DNA of 64,000 nt. Origin: CAVPLM01 sp963713545 (GTDB lineage: Bacteria; Actinomycetota; Thermoleophilia; RBG-16-64-13). Where the stretch lies: the NCBI GenBank assembly GCA_963713545.1, contig CAVQME010000003.1, positions 1 to 64,000 on the forward strand. The letters are read 5' to 3'. Both the position numbers and the translations under genes were made by a program. The notes under the pieces were generated by a model. It did no database searches. It was not told the origin of the DNA and worked only from the letters and a program-made list of their open reading frames with translations. Shown piece after piece: positions 33,939 through 42,985 of the stretch; the stretch's first letter is position 1; each line of letters opens with the position of its first letter.

Positions 33939-34112
33939 CTGCTCGTCCGTCGGCGCGCCGCGCTTTTGGCACGATCCACGGAAACGACGCCCCCGAAAGC
34001 GACTGTCGCTGAAGCGGCGACCTCGCGACCGACCGCCTCGGAGACGACTAAGGGGGTGTGGTCAGCCGTGGGAGCCGTCGCTGCCGCGGTGCGCTGGGCG
34101 CAAGCCGCAGGA

Positions 34113-34904
34113 TCAGGCTCGTAGCGGTCCGACGAGGGCCCGCAGCTTTTCCTCCGGTAGCGCCAGCAATCCCGCCAAGGTCATGGCCAAGCTGTCGCCG
34201 GCGACCTTGGAGCCCCGATACAATCCAGGGAAAGAACCGGCGAGCCGGGGTTCTCTAAGGACCGCCAGCGCGACTCTGGGAAGGCTCAGCCTACCCCGGG
34301 CGTCGACCATCGAGTCTAGGTCCCACTCGATTTCATCGTTGAGTACGTCACTGACGGCCCTTAGACCTAGGAAGGCAATGTTGCGAGCGTGGGCTGCCGC
34401 CGCGATAGACGTACTCTCCATCTCAGTTACGGCGGCTGTTGCAGGCACGAGCGCAGCGAGCATGGCTTTCGACAGCAGTCGGTCCACAGTGACAAACCGA
34501 GCGGGCCGAACGCTCATGCCCTCGAGCAGCGCGGCAAGGTCCGGGCTGGGACTGAACTTGAATCGCACGGGGCAGGTACGGCTCACGTCGTCGTAGACGG
34601 CCAGCTCGCGGGCGTACACCGCGTGGCCAAGAGCAAGGTCGGGTGAGAGGGCGCCGGCGAAGCCCACCGACATGATCAGGTCGGGGAGGGCCTGAGTAAC
34701 CGTCCCGGCGAAGATGTGCAGAGCGGCGCACTTCGCGGCCAAGTTGCCCATGCCCGTCTCTACTAGAAGAACTTCAGTCTCTGAAGACTGATGGCGCCAG
34801 GTACGGAACGGCCGGCGGGCGAGCGAGCGCCAGCCAGGCATCACTTTCAAGAGTGGGCCTGTCTCCTGCGGCAGGGCCGCGAAGACCACTACGTGCAGTG
34901 CCAT
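34113..34904 (-). CDS. nucleoside phosphorylase family protein
   Basis: A 263-residue protein of the PNP/UDP phosphorylase and MTA/SAH nucleosidase superfamily: VVVFAALPQETGPLL at the start, VETGMGNLAAK, IMSVGFAGALSPDLALGHAVYA, and VTEMESTSIAAAAHARNIAFLGLRAVSD (the Met-Glu that binds ribose). Substrate is not decided by the sequence; relatives include futalosine hydrolases and hopanoid-associated phosphorylases. The preceding gap of about 175 bases has no gene that I can support. Confidence 0.82.
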   Translation of the reverse strand: MALHVVVFAALPQETGPLLKVMPGWRSLARRPFRTWRHQSSETEVLLVETGMGNLAAKCAALHIFAGTVTQALPDLIMSVGFAGALSPDLALGHAVYARELAVYDDVSRTCPVRFKFSPSPDLAALLEGMSVRPARFVTVDRLLSKAMLAALVPATAAVTEMESTSIAAAAHARNIAFLGLRAVSDVLNDEIEWDLDSMVDARGRLSLPRVALAVLREPRLAGSFPGLYRGSKVAGDSLAMTLAGLLALPEEKLRALVGPLRA

Positions 34905-34969
34905 GGGGAAACATTACCAAGACCGTGAGTCGCCGGCGCAGGTCCGTGTCGACCTGACGCTGCGACGGG

Positions 34970-35287
34970 TCAGTCAAGGGGGATGACGAACTGGATCTCG
35001 TTCCTCCGGATGAGAAGGACGTCGTATTCGACGGAGTCTTTGTCGGGCTGTCTGATGGCTCCTGGCTTGCCGGCCCGTCCGACCTTTGCGATCTCCCCGG
35101 GTGTCTCACCCGTCTTGCGGAGAACGACGTCGGTCAGAGCAAGGAACTCTTTGCTCTCATTCAAGAGATCGAGGACCCGGCCTTTGTAGCCACCCGGTCT
35201 CGGGACGATGAGGTCACCCTCACACCAGAAGTCCCTGGCCTGTATTTGAACCCGGACGCTATGGCTCCCCGCTTCCATGCGCAACAT
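34970..35287 (-). CDS. small conserved hypothetical protein
   Basis: A 105-residue protein, predicted mostly beta: VRVQIQARDFWCEGDLIVPRPGGYKGRVLDLLNESKEFLALTDVVL (broken here over strands) and a last strand LLIRRNEIQFVIPLD. The pattern of a surface-modifying strand, an RVLDLLN turn and FLALTDV occurs in small uncharacterised bacterial proteins. An alternative start is the ATG at 35278. No function is offered. Confidence 0.6.
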   Translation of the reverse strand: MLRMEAGSHSVRVQIQARDFWCEGDLIVPRPGGYKGRVLDLLNESKEFLALTDVVLRKTGETPGEIAKVGRAGKPGAIRQPDKDSVEYDVLLIRRNEIQFVIPLD

Positions 35288-36011
35288 CCTTGCGAAGAGT
35301 TATCGACTCGCTCCCTCTTATCGTCTACTTGCACCCACTCCTTTAAGCGGGGCGAAGTGCCGTGTGGATCTGTGGTGGGGGAGCGCCCGGTGGATCCAAG
35401 CCGGCCACGCAAGACCAGCCGTGTCGATCAGCGCCCGGATTCCCGCGACGAACAAGGGTAGGAAGTTCTGCCTGAGGTTCATTGGCTTCGCCGACTCCAA
35501 CAGCTCGCCACGCCGGATCTGCGAAATCTCCCACAGCAGTACTCGGTCCATCATCGCTCGTCCCCAGATCCTGACTCGCGAGGGTTGGCCCGTGGTGGTC
35601 CAGACCCGCTCGCCTCTGATCCTCCGCGAAGCCGATATCCTCAGCCACGCGCTGGATCTCGAAGTCGGCTTGACGGTCACCACGGCGGCCGACGGCATCC
35701 GAAGGCTGTTCGAACCGCAGGCTCCGCCTATCGAGGAGGGGATCAAGGCCCTGGATGAATTGCATCGTGCCGGCATCAAGACTTTCGCCATGATCGCGCC
35801 GTTGCTTCCCGGTGCTGAAGAACTCGCTGGCTTACTCGCGGGCAAGGTCGCCCACGTGCTCATCGACAGGATGAACTACAACTACGGCGCGTGGGTGTAC
35901 CGCAAGTACGGGATGAGGGAAAAACTCTGCGAAGACTTCTTCCGACAGACCTCGAGCGAACTGGTTTCCACGCTCGAGGCAGCAGGCGTCCCCTGTCGGG
36001 TCGTGTACTGA
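35277..36011 (+). pseudogene. 5'-truncated radical-SAM (SplB-like) remnant
   Basis: The last ~145 codons encode the C-terminal half of a COG1533/SplB-type radical-SAM protein: GWPVVVQTRSPLILREADIL, VGLTVTTAADGIRRLFEPQAPP, GIKALDELHRAGIKTFAMIAPLLPG and VLIDRMNYNYGAWVYRKYG. The N-terminal part with the CxxxCxxC S-adenosylmethionine/iron-sulfur motif is missing: about 95 codons upstream in this frame are unrelated and I find the motif in none of the plus frames I checked. The beginning also overlaps the divergent small gene. I infer gene decay by 5' deletion; the true boundary is near 35570. Confidence 0.6.
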
Positions 36012-36089
36012 GGGTCATCGCCGAGCAGATGACCTTGTTCCCGATTGCCGGCAAGATCCTAACGGCAGAGGTCCAGGAGGAGCGGCCGA

Positions 36090-37949
36090 CTAGAACCCTG
36101 TCGTCGGCGGGCTGGTCGTCGACGTCGGCTTTTCGGTCGTGGCTGTGGTCGTGGTCGCCGGCTTCTTGGTGGTAGTAGTGGTGGTCTTCCCGGTGCCCAC
36201 TTCGACCTCTTGCGGGATCATCTTCCACTTGCTGAGAAAGGTGTCCTTGTGGATGACGGTGCCGTCTTTCGCCTTGACCGTGCGGACGACCTTGATCTCC
36301 TTGCCGTCCTGGCCGCTCATCCTGATGTACGTCGTCCCCGGCCCCAGCCAGGAAGCGTCGTACTTGATCACCTGCATCTTCTCGACGTTATAGAACTGAC
36401 CGGTCTTGTAGCTCACCGTGCGGCCGTCGTCGGTCCCATAGATGTTGAACGTGGTGGTGATCCCGTTTGAAGCGCCTCTGATCAGGATGTAGTGGTCGGT
36501 GTCGTTGCGGAAGCGCATGTTCGGCGACTCTGCGCTCACCGTGGCGTCCCTACCCTTGGGATAGTGGTCGATGTAGATGGAGTGGTTCTTGCGCTCCACT
36601 ATCTCGAGCCCGGCGAAAAAGGCCGCGTTGAAGAGGGTGGTCGACACCTGGCAGATCCCGCCTCCCAGGACGTCTTCCAGCTTGCCGGGGCCGGTGATGC
36701 CATGGGCCAGCTTGTAGCCCCGCTTTTCCGTGCGCGGACCTACCTGCTTGTCGAAATCGTATACTTCGCCGGGGGCCAAGAGCACGTTGTTGGCATATTC
36801 AGTGGTGATACGCACATTCACCTGCCGGTCAGGGGTACCCTCCCACTCCGTGGTGAAGCCGCCGAGCTTGTCATGGATGCCCAGTGACTCGGCCTCTTCG
36901 GTGGTGCGCTCGGGTTGCGTGGCCGTCACCACGGCCTCTGCCGTCCGCCCGGAGACCTTGAGCGCGGCAGCGGTCAAGGTCTCGGCGGTGGCTTCGGCGT
37001 CAAGGGCCCGCCCGTTGACCGCGGCGACCACCCATGCTTGCTGCCCGTCGCTCGACCAGGTGGCATTCGCGGCCTTACGATTCACCTTGTCGTCGATCTT
37101 GTCGAAGTAGGGATCCATCTTCTCCGCCGAGAGGTACGGCACCAGCGTGGACACCCCGTTCCGGTCCTCAGTGGAGAAATCCATATAGGCGCCGATCTGC
37201 TCAGGAGTCAGGGTCCACTTGTTGTCGCCGTCCTTCAGCACGATCTTGGCGGAGATCATCGTCTTGGCCTGGGCGACCGCTCCCTCGCTGTCCTCGGCCT
37301 GGATCTCGGGCTCCTTGAGCACCATCGGAACGGGAAGTCCCGTGGCGTGCAGAGTGAACAGCAAGGCCTTGAGCTGCTCGCGTACCGAAGCCTGATCTAC
37401 CACCCGTCCCTTTTGGCCCTCCACGACTCTGACGGTGGTGCCATCGATCGACAGCCCCGCGTTGACCGGGGGCATGTCGACCTCTTTGGCCACTTCGGCC
37501 AGGACTTCGTCCATGAGCGCGCTGTCGACCGTCCCCTGCAGAGGGATGTCCTTGTCGTTGAAGAGCAGCCTTACCCGCCGGGCCATATCGACCACGAAGT
37601 TGCTCTCGCGCGACGCCTCCATGGCAGACGCGACCGCGCCGGTCACGTCGATCTTGGTACCAACATCGCGAGGCATGACGTCCCAGCTCTTTTCACCGCT
37701 CGTAAGAGTGATGGGCTCGTCTTGGGCTTGTTTGACCAGCCGGGTGACGGCGGCGGTGGCCTCGTCGCGGGTCATTCCTCCGACAGGGTGGCCGGAAATC
37801 GTGACTCCAGCGTGCACCTTGTTGTAGTAGAGGGCGGAGTCTATTAGGGCGACGAGCCCGACGAGAGCGATGACACAAGCGACGGCGATAAGGATGCGCA
37901 GTCTCCTGCGGCCGCGCCGGCGTTTCTTGCTAGCTGTCTTCTTTGCCAA
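36090..37949 (-). CDS. VanW family protein with peptidoglycan-binding-like domains
   Basis: A 619-residue membrane-anchored protein: a very basic N-terminus, a membrane helix (residues 18-40), two repeated PG_binding_4-like domains (VTISGHPVGGMTRDEATAAV at 49; LTPEQIGAYMDF at 247), then the VanW domain at about 365-500 with LLAPGEVYDFDKQVGPRTEKRGY split by GGGICQVSTTLFNAAFFAG and ERKNHSIYIDHYPKGRDAT. Residues 500-580 contain a G5-like strand region, and the tail from 584 is Thr/Pro-rich (KTTTTTTKKP). VanW/YoaR proteins occur at the cell wall; the exact role is not known. Confidence 0.9.
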   Translation of the reverse strand: MAKKTASKKRRRGRRRLRILIAVACVIALVGLVALIDSALYYNKVHAGVTISGHPVGGMTRDEATAAVTRLVKQAQDEPITLTSGEKSWDVMPRDVGTKIDVTGAVASAMEASRESNFVVDMARRVRLLFNDKDIPLQGTVDSALMDEVLAEVAKEVDMPPVNAGLSIDGTTVRVVEGQKGRVVDQASVREQLKALLFTLHATGLPVPMVLKEPEIQAEDSEGAVAQAKTMISAKIVLKDGDNKWTLTPEQIGAYMDFSTEDRNGVSTLVPYLSAEKMDPYFDKIDDKVNRKAANATWSSDGQQAWVVAAVNGRALDAEATAETLTAAALKVSGRTAEAVVTATQPERTTEEAESLGIHDKLGGFTTEWEGTPDRQVNVRITTEYANNVLLAPGEVYDFDKQVGPRTEKRGYKLAHGITGPGKLEDVLGGGICQVSTTLFNAAFFAGLEIVERKNHSIYIDHYPKGRDATVSAESPNMRFRNDTDHYILIRGASNGITTTFNIYGTDDGRTVSYKTGQFYNVEKMQVIKYDASWLGPGTTYIRMSGQDGKEIKVVRTVKAKDGTVIHKDTFLSKWKMIPQEVEVGTGKTTTTTTKKPATTTTATTEKPTSTTSPPTTGF

Positions 37950-38093
37950 TAAGGGTCGTGCTCCTCAAATCGCGGATGGTACAAGATAACAGATGCAGGC
38001 CATTTCATTGAGGTTCCAGCCCTGCCGTTGAGATCCTCAAACGAAGCTGCCGTGGCCTTTCAGGCGCGGGCTTTGCAGAAGATCTGGTGCCGC

Positions 38094-38122
38094 TTGACAT
38101 CGCTGGATTAGAGGTCTAGATT
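38094..38122 (+). promoter_or_regulatory. promoter of the large secreted protein gene
   Basis: A consensus TTGACA (38094-38099) and TAGATT (38117-38122) with a 17-base spacer. Transcription would start near 38129, leaving about 255 bases of leader. Confidence 0.6.
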
Positions 38123-38128
38123 TAAGAC

Positions 38129-38383
38129 CAATATACATTCGAGCCTTGCCCGTGCTACCTGAGACACGCCGGCAAGAAGACGGTTCCTGAACATCTGCCA
38201 ACCAGCGACGGTGGCGTGACAGTCGGCCCAAGGGGGTGATATCCGCTGAGGGATCTGGGGACGAAACGAAATCTGCATAGTAGTGTCAGGGGCGAGTGAC
38301 TGCGACCGGCCGGTTCCGGGCCGAGGCGGCTTTGCCGTCGGCCCAGCGACCGGAGGGGTCAGTCTGTACGAGGAGTGGGAGAT
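38129..38383 (+). promoter_or_regulatory. long structured 5' leader
   Basis: A leader of about 255 bases with no supported gene. It contains a stem at 38318-38344 (GGGCCGA pairing with TCGGCCC, inner CGGC-TTT-GCCG) and other GC-rich stretches, then GAGGAG at 38369-38374 before the ATG. I cannot match it to a riboswitch class by eye. Confidence 0.4.
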
Positions 38384-40450
38384 ATGACACAGAGAAGGCG
38401 CTTGATCACGATCTCGGTGGCCATGGTCCTGGTGGTGTTGCTGCTGGTTTCGATAACGGCAGTGGCGACGGCAGGGGCGACTTTCAGCGCCCAGTGCTAC
38501 GTCAAGAACGTGAGCAAAGTAGTAGCAGCGGGTGAAACTTGGACCGTTACTCAGACCACCCGCCTGTCGAAACTGACCGTCGCCCCGGGCGGGATAATCG
38601 CCGCGCCCGAGGGCATGAGCGTCACGCTGACGGTCAACGGAGTCGAGACCGGAGGCCTGCTGGTGACGACACCAGGGGTCGAAACGAGAATAGGTCCAGG
38701 CACGTACCAGGGTAATGTCGTGCTTACCGTGACCGACGAGAACCTGGTCAAGTACGAGCAAGCAGGCGGCCCGCCCCCGGGCGGCGGCGGCCCGCCTCCA
38801 GGAGCCGCGGCTGTGGAAGCGCAGCAAGACGGCCCGCCTCCCCCAGCGGCGCCCGTGTTCTTCCCCTTCCGCCAGGCTCTCTACGTGGACGAGAGTGGGG
38901 TCGTCCACGAGAAGTCCGTGTGGGCCGCGATCAGCGGGGGACCGGTGACGGACACCTCCGCGACGAACCTGCGGGTGACATCGACCGGTGAGAACTTCAA
39001 TGGGGTCTTCGTGACCGATGCTGCCTACACCCTCTGGGGACCCAAGATCAATCTCACCGGCAACGGCCGTAGCGACTTCGTCGGCTACGGCGCAGCCGTA
39101 GTGTCCCGGGGCGAGGATGCGAGAGTGGTGGTCGATGGAGCAAGGATCGTGACCGACGGTGTGGTCCGGTCCGCCATCGTGGCCGACACGGGCAGCAACA
39201 TGATCGTCAAGAACTCCTACATCCAGACGAACGACGGCGTTCTGCCCGCCGACTACGTGCCCACCATCGACACGACCCAGATGAGGTCGGTGCCCTGGAT
39301 GTTGAGCCTGTCGGGCAACTGCCGGGCCACCAACCTGCTGGGGACCAATACCAAGGCTAGCTACATCAATTCGTACATCGGAGCGGAGGGTTGGGGTGTG
39401 CTTTCCACCGACGGTTGCACGACCCCGACGCTCACGGCCATCAACAGCACGATAGCCATCACCGGTCCTGACGGGTACGGATCGTACGGTATCGGCGATG
39501 CCACCGAGAACTTCCTTGGCTGCACGTTCGACGTCGCCACCTACGCCACCATCAGCAGAGGCAGCTTCCTCTACTACGGTGACAGCACTCGCGATGCCGT
39601 GAAGAAGCTCAATGCCGATCTCGATCTCGGGCTCACGGCAGCCGAGCTCAGGAAGATCCCGGTCAAAGCGACAGTGGTCAACTCCGACCGCTTCGGCATC
39701 ATGTGGCATGGCGGCGGCACGGTGGATATCAGCGGCGGCACCATCTTCAACACCGGGGAGACAACCTTCCTCGACAAAGGCCAGAACATCGCGATCACCG
39801 TGGACGGCTCGAAAGGCGCCAAGCTGAACCCGGGCAACGGCGTGATCCTGCAGCTGATGGATGACGACGATCCCGGTCCGGTACCCCCGGCCATGACGAA
39901 CACCGGTATCTGGCACCAGAAGACCGACCCCGTCGCCGTGCAAGAGGGTCACGACATCTTCGCCGCAGGGGCCACCGACGCGCTCGCTACCTTCAAGAAC
40001 ATCAAGCTGGCTGGTGACTTCTTCAACGGCATGCGCGGCGACATCGGCGGCATGGGAGGCATGATGCCGCCCAGCCCAAGGAACATGGGTCTTACCTTCC
40101 AGGAGTCCGCCATCACCGGACTGATCACCGCATCCACCACCAACAACCGTTTCGCCGACACCATCCCCGCAGAGGATTTCAGGTACCTGGGTGAAGTGGA
40201 CAACACTCCCAGCGAAACCATCAACAACGGCGTGATCGTCGGACTGGCCAGGTCCACCTGGGTCGTCACCGGCACGTGCTACCTGACCAAGTTGTCGCTC
40301 GACTCCAATTCTTCCGTCAGGGCCGCCTTCGGCCACGGGCTGACGATGACGGTCGATCCCGACGGCGCAGCTGGGGAAGCCCCCGCAGTCCTGACCCCGA
40401 TCGTTCCCGGCCAGACTTACACGGGTTACATCGTGTTGACGCTTAGCTAG
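38384..40450 (+). CDS. large secreted protein, probable parallel beta-helix
   Basis: A 688-residue protein with a signal peptide (LITISVAMVLVVLLLVSITAVATAGA). An N-terminal beta domain (about 30-125) is followed by a Gly/Pro linker (GGPPPGGGGPPPGAA, about 128-152). The central part has short strand-turn units with many N, T and G residues (GNGRSDFVGYGAAVVSRGEDARVVV, SNMIVKNSYIQTN, TLTAINSTIAIT, GTVDISGGTIFNTGETTF) as in right-handed beta-helix proteins. The last ~55 residues (ARSTWVVTGTCYLTKLSLD, GQTYTGYIVLTLS) echo the N-terminal domain (AGETWTVTQTTRLSKLTVA, GTYQGNVVLTV), so the protein is framed by two copies of one module. No catalytic motif was recognised. The ATG at 38384 was chosen over a GTG at 38375 for spacing. 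Confidence 0.75.
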   Translation: MTQRRRLITISVAMVLVVLLLVSITAVATAGATFSAQCYVKNVSKVVAAGETWTVTQTTRLSKLTVAPGGIIAAPEGMSVTLTVNGVETGGLLVTTPGVETRIGPGTYQGNVVLTVTDENLVKYEQAGGPPPGGGGPPPGAAAVEAQQDGPPPPAAPVFFPFRQALYVDESGVVHEKSVWAAISGGPVTDTSATNLRVTSTGENFNGVFVTDAAYTLWGPKINLTGNGRSDFVGYGAAVVSRGEDARVVVDGARIVTDGVVRSAIVADTGSNMIVKNSYIQTNDGVLPADYVPTIDTTQMRSVPWMLSLSGNCRATNLLGTNTKASYINSYIGAEGWGVLSTDGCTTPTLTAINSTIAITGPDGYGSYGIGDATENFLGCTFDVATYATISRGSFLYYGDSTRDAVKKLNADLDLGLTAAELRKIPVKATVVNSDRFGIMWHGGGTVDISGGTIFNTGETTFLDKGQNIAITVDGSKGAKLNPGNGVILQLMDDDDPGPVPPAMTNTGIWHQKTDPVAVQEGHDIFAAGATDALATFKNIKLAGDFFNGMRGDIGGMGGMMPPSPRNMGLTFQESAITGLITASTTNNRFADTIPAEDFRYLGEVDNTPSETINNGVIVGLARSTWVVTGTCYLTKLSLDSNSSVRAAFGHGLTMTVDPDGAAGEAPAVLTPIVPGQTYTGYIVLTLS

Positions 40451-40529
40451 ATCAGAAACGACGGCCGATGGCCGAGGGGCAGGGTCGGCGACAGGCGGCC
40501 CGAATGCCCGAGCCGGCATTGGAAGGAAC

Positions 40530-40560
40530 GGGGGCCGCGTCACTCCGTGACGCGGCCCCC
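40530..40560 (+). terminator. hairpin downstream of the secreted protein gene
   Basis: A 14-base-pair stem (GGGGGCCGCGTCAC at 40530-40543, complement ending at 40560) with a TCC loop, 80 bases after the stop. No T tract. Confidence 0.6.
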
Positions 40561-40645
40561 CGGCGTCTGCGGGCCCTCACCGCGATCGCGTTCTCCGCGA
40601 CCTCGCAGTCGCACGCCGACATCTGCGAAGCGCTAACATCTCGGC

Positions 40646-41314
40646 ATGACGGACGCTCTCGTTTTCGACCTCGACGGGACCCTCTGGGATGCCGCGGCCG
40701 CCTCGACCCGCGGTTGGAACCGGGCCCTCGACCAGATGGGTGTCTCTTCGCGAGTCACGGTGGACGACATCAGGTCGGTCTCTGGCCGGCCGTTCGCTCG
40801 ATGCGTCGAGGTTCTGCTCCCCGAACTCGGTCCCGCGACGGAACACACTCTCCGTGTGCTGGAGGAGCACGAACGCATCGAGATCGAGGCCGTGGGCGGA
40901 CACCTCTACCAAGGCGTGGCCGGCGGCCTCCTGCAACTGGCCGCGGTTTGCCGGCTGTTCCTGGTCAGCAATTGTCCGGGCTGGTACCTTGACGCGTTCT
41001 TCCGGGCCAGCGATCTGCGGGAGTGCTTCACCGGCTGGGACTGCCACGGGTCGTCTGGGCTGAGCAAGGCCGCGATGCTGGTGGACCTGAGCAACAGATA
41101 TGATCTTGGGTGCGCCACGTATGTGGGCGACACCCGAGGCGACCGGGAAGCGGCGGAGCAAGCCGGTATGGAGTTCGCCTTCGTGCGCTACGGGTTCGGA
41201 GACGTGGGGCCGGTGCCGCTCGCGTTCGACAGCTTCGGCGAACTTGCCAGGTACTACCTCAGCTCCTGTGGCGGCCCGTCCACGGCCGGTCTTGGCCGGG
41301 ATGGGCAGACCTAG
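40646..41314 (+). CDS. HAD-superfamily hydrolase
   Basis: A 222-residue HAD subfamily IA phosphatase-like protein. Motif I is VFDLDGTLWD (nucleophile Asp and DxD), motif II FLVSNCPG, motif III Lys in GLSKAAML and motif IV TYVGDTRGDREAAEQAG. It resembles phosphoglycolate phosphatases or beta-phosphoglucomutases; substrate unknown. Its TAG is immediately followed by the ATG of the URO-D-family gene, so both are co-transcribed. Confidence 0.88.
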   Translation: MTDALVFDLDGTLWDAAAASTRGWNRALDQMGVSSRVTVDDIRSVSGRPFARCVEVLLPELGPATEHTLRVLEEHERIEIEAVGGHLYQGVAGGLLQLAAVCRLFLVSNCPGWYLDAFFRASDLRECFTGWDCHGSSGLSKAAMLVDLSNRYDLGCATYVGDTRGDREAAEQAGMEFAFVRYGFGDVGPVPLAFDSFGELARYYLSSCGGPSTAGLGRDGQT

Positions 41315-42355
41315 ATGGACTCCCGGGAGCGCGTCCGGACAGCCCTCGCCGGCGGACGCCCCGACAGAGTGCCCTGCGCTCTTGGCTTCTTCCTCCAGCC
41401 ACTCTTCGGTGTCGAGGATGCCGACGAGCTGTTTCAGACCGATGTCAGATTCGTCGGATTCGATCCACCCGTCGAGCAAGACCGTTTATTGGAGTACCTC
41501 GAGGCTTTGCCGGCGGACGTGCACGTGGGGAGTGAGGCTCAGCTCCGCACCTATGAGGAGTGGGGCTATCGACCCGCTGAGGACTCGATCCACCCGCTGG
41601 GGCGGCTCCGGTCCACCGCCGAATGGACCCGCGGCCTTCTGCCCGACTTCTCCGACCGGCGAAGGCATCAACGCCTCGCAGAGGATGTGCGGCGCCTCCA
41701 AGACCGCGGGCTGGCAGTGGCCGCTTCTCCTCCACACCTCGGGGGAGAGTTGTTCGAGAGCGCTTGGCGTCTACGCGGCTTCGAGCGTTTCATGAGAGAT
41801 CTTGTGAAGGAACCCGAATTGGTGGGGTACCTGATCGACCAGCTGGCCGCGTTGGCGACAGAGAGCGCAGTCATCCTTGCGCGTTGCGGGGTCGATATCC
41901 TCATCCTCGATGACGATGTGGCCTATTGCGGCGGCCTGCTCATCAGCCCGTTCATGTGGCGCCGGTTCTTCAAGCCCCGACTCGCCCGGATCATCGAGGC
42001 CGCTCGGCGGGTGGCACCGGACCTATTGATCTTCTATCACAGTGACGGGGACTTCACCAGGCTTCTCCCAGACCTGGTGGAGCTGGGAGTGAACGTTGTC
42101 AACCCGGTAGCGCCGGACTGTATGGACGCCGCGGCCATCCGCCGCGCCTTCGGCGGGCGCCTGGCGCTGTGGGGGACTGTCGGCACCGCTGTCACCTGGG
42201 ACCTGGGCACGCCCGCCCAGATCCGCGAAGAAGTGCGGCAGCGGACAGCCTCGGTGGGCAGGTCCGGCCTGCTGCTGTCTCCTGCCTACGATCTCGACTT
42301 TGCTCCGCGAAGGAACGTGGCCGCGTTCAGCGAGGCCGTGCGCGACCTCGGATAG
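41315..42355 (+). CDS. uroporphyrinogen-decarboxylase (URO-D/MtaA) family protein
   Basis: A 346-residue TIM-barrel protein of the URO-D superfamily. It begins SRERVRTALAGGRPDRVPCALGFFLQP, where true HemE has an RQAGRY motif that is absent here. GVDILILDDDVAYCGGLLISPFMW and FYHSDGDFTRLLPDLVELGVNVVNPV (HxDG, then the strand before the substrate pocket) are typical of the corrinoid methyltransferase-like branch (MtaA/CmuA relatives) rather than haem synthesis. Possible methyl-transfer role on an O-methylated substrate; no corrinoid protein gene is adjacent. Confidence 0.8.
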   Translation: MDSRERVRTALAGGRPDRVPCALGFFLQPLFGVEDADELFQTDVRFVGFDPPVEQDRLLEYLEALPADVHVGSEAQLRTYEEWGYRPAEDSIHPLGRLRSTAEWTRGLLPDFSDRRRHQRLAEDVRRLQDRGLAVAASPPHLGGELFESAWRLRGFERFMRDLVKEPELVGYLIDQLAALATESAVILARCGVDILILDDDVAYCGGLLISPFMWRRFFKPRLARIIEAARRVAPDLLIFYHSDGDFTRLLPDLVELGVNVVNPVAPDCMDAAAIRRAFGGRLALWGTVGTAVTWDLGTPAQIREEVRQRTASVGRSGLLLSPAYDLDFAPRRNVAAFSEAVRDLG

Positions 42356-42440
42356 CCAGTGGCGCTGCCGCGCGCCGTCGCCCGCTCCACCGGCGGCTGC
42401 TTCGCCAGGCGGGCGGGGCCGGCAGGCGGCGAGGCGGGAT

Positions 42441-42836
42441 CTACGCCACCGCCATGGCCTCGAGCTCGATCATCCAGTCGGGCTGGGCGAGGCGCACGAC
42501 TTGTACCAGCGTAGATGTGGGCTTGCACCCTGCCGCCTTCAGCCGCTCCCCGACGACCGGCACAGCTTCCAAAAAAGCAGGAATATCGGTCGTGAAGTAG
42601 TTGAGCTGGACCAGATCGGAGAGCTTCAAGCCTGCGTGGCCGAGAACGATCTCGAGGTTGTCTAGGGCCGCGTGAAACTGGGCCACCATGTCCCCGGCGT
42701 GCAACGTGTTGCCATCCTTGTCCACCGAGAGTTGGCCCGAGACCAAGACGGTCCGGCGCACGCCCTCGAGCTCGATCGCCTGAGAGAAGTCTAATTGATC
42801 CTGCCATGTTCCCGGGTTTATCGCTCTCTTCTGCAT
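42441..42836 (-). CDS. RidA (YjgF/YER057c) family protein
   Basis: A 131-residue RidA-family protein: LVSGQLSVDKDGN, MVAQFHAALDNLEIVLGHAGLKLSDLVQLNYFTTDI and STLVQVVRLAQPDWMIELEAMA. In canonical RidA an Arg in the LVQVxRL segment binds the carboxylate of enamine/imine substrates, and Arg is present here. These trimeric cytoplasmic proteins hydrolyse reactive imines; more distant members act on other small molecules. Confidence 0.88.
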   Translation of the reverse strand: MQKRAINPGTWQDQLDFSQAIELEGVRRTVLVSGQLSVDKDGNTLHAGDMVAQFHAALDNLEIVLGHAGLKLSDLVQLNYFTTDIPAFLEAVPVVGERLKAAGCKPTSTLVQVVRLAQPDWMIELEAMAVA

Positions 42837-42985
42837 GTTGCTGACCTCCTATCGCTTTGCTGTGCCGGTGATGCCGCACGCGCATCGGCCGCAGGCAGGT
42901 CGACCTCGAGGACACGCTTCCCGCTTACGGAATGGCCTGAGGTACACTGCTGCGACCACTAGAGTATAGGGAGAACCGGACCGTG

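Noticed and set aside
38108..40543. An 811-codon open frame on the minus strand opposite the large secreted protein
   Set aside because: It is a mirror frame of a GC-rich gene: composition is dominated by G, V, R, D and H, no domain is recognisable, and the plus strand has a signal peptide, promoter and ribosome binding site.
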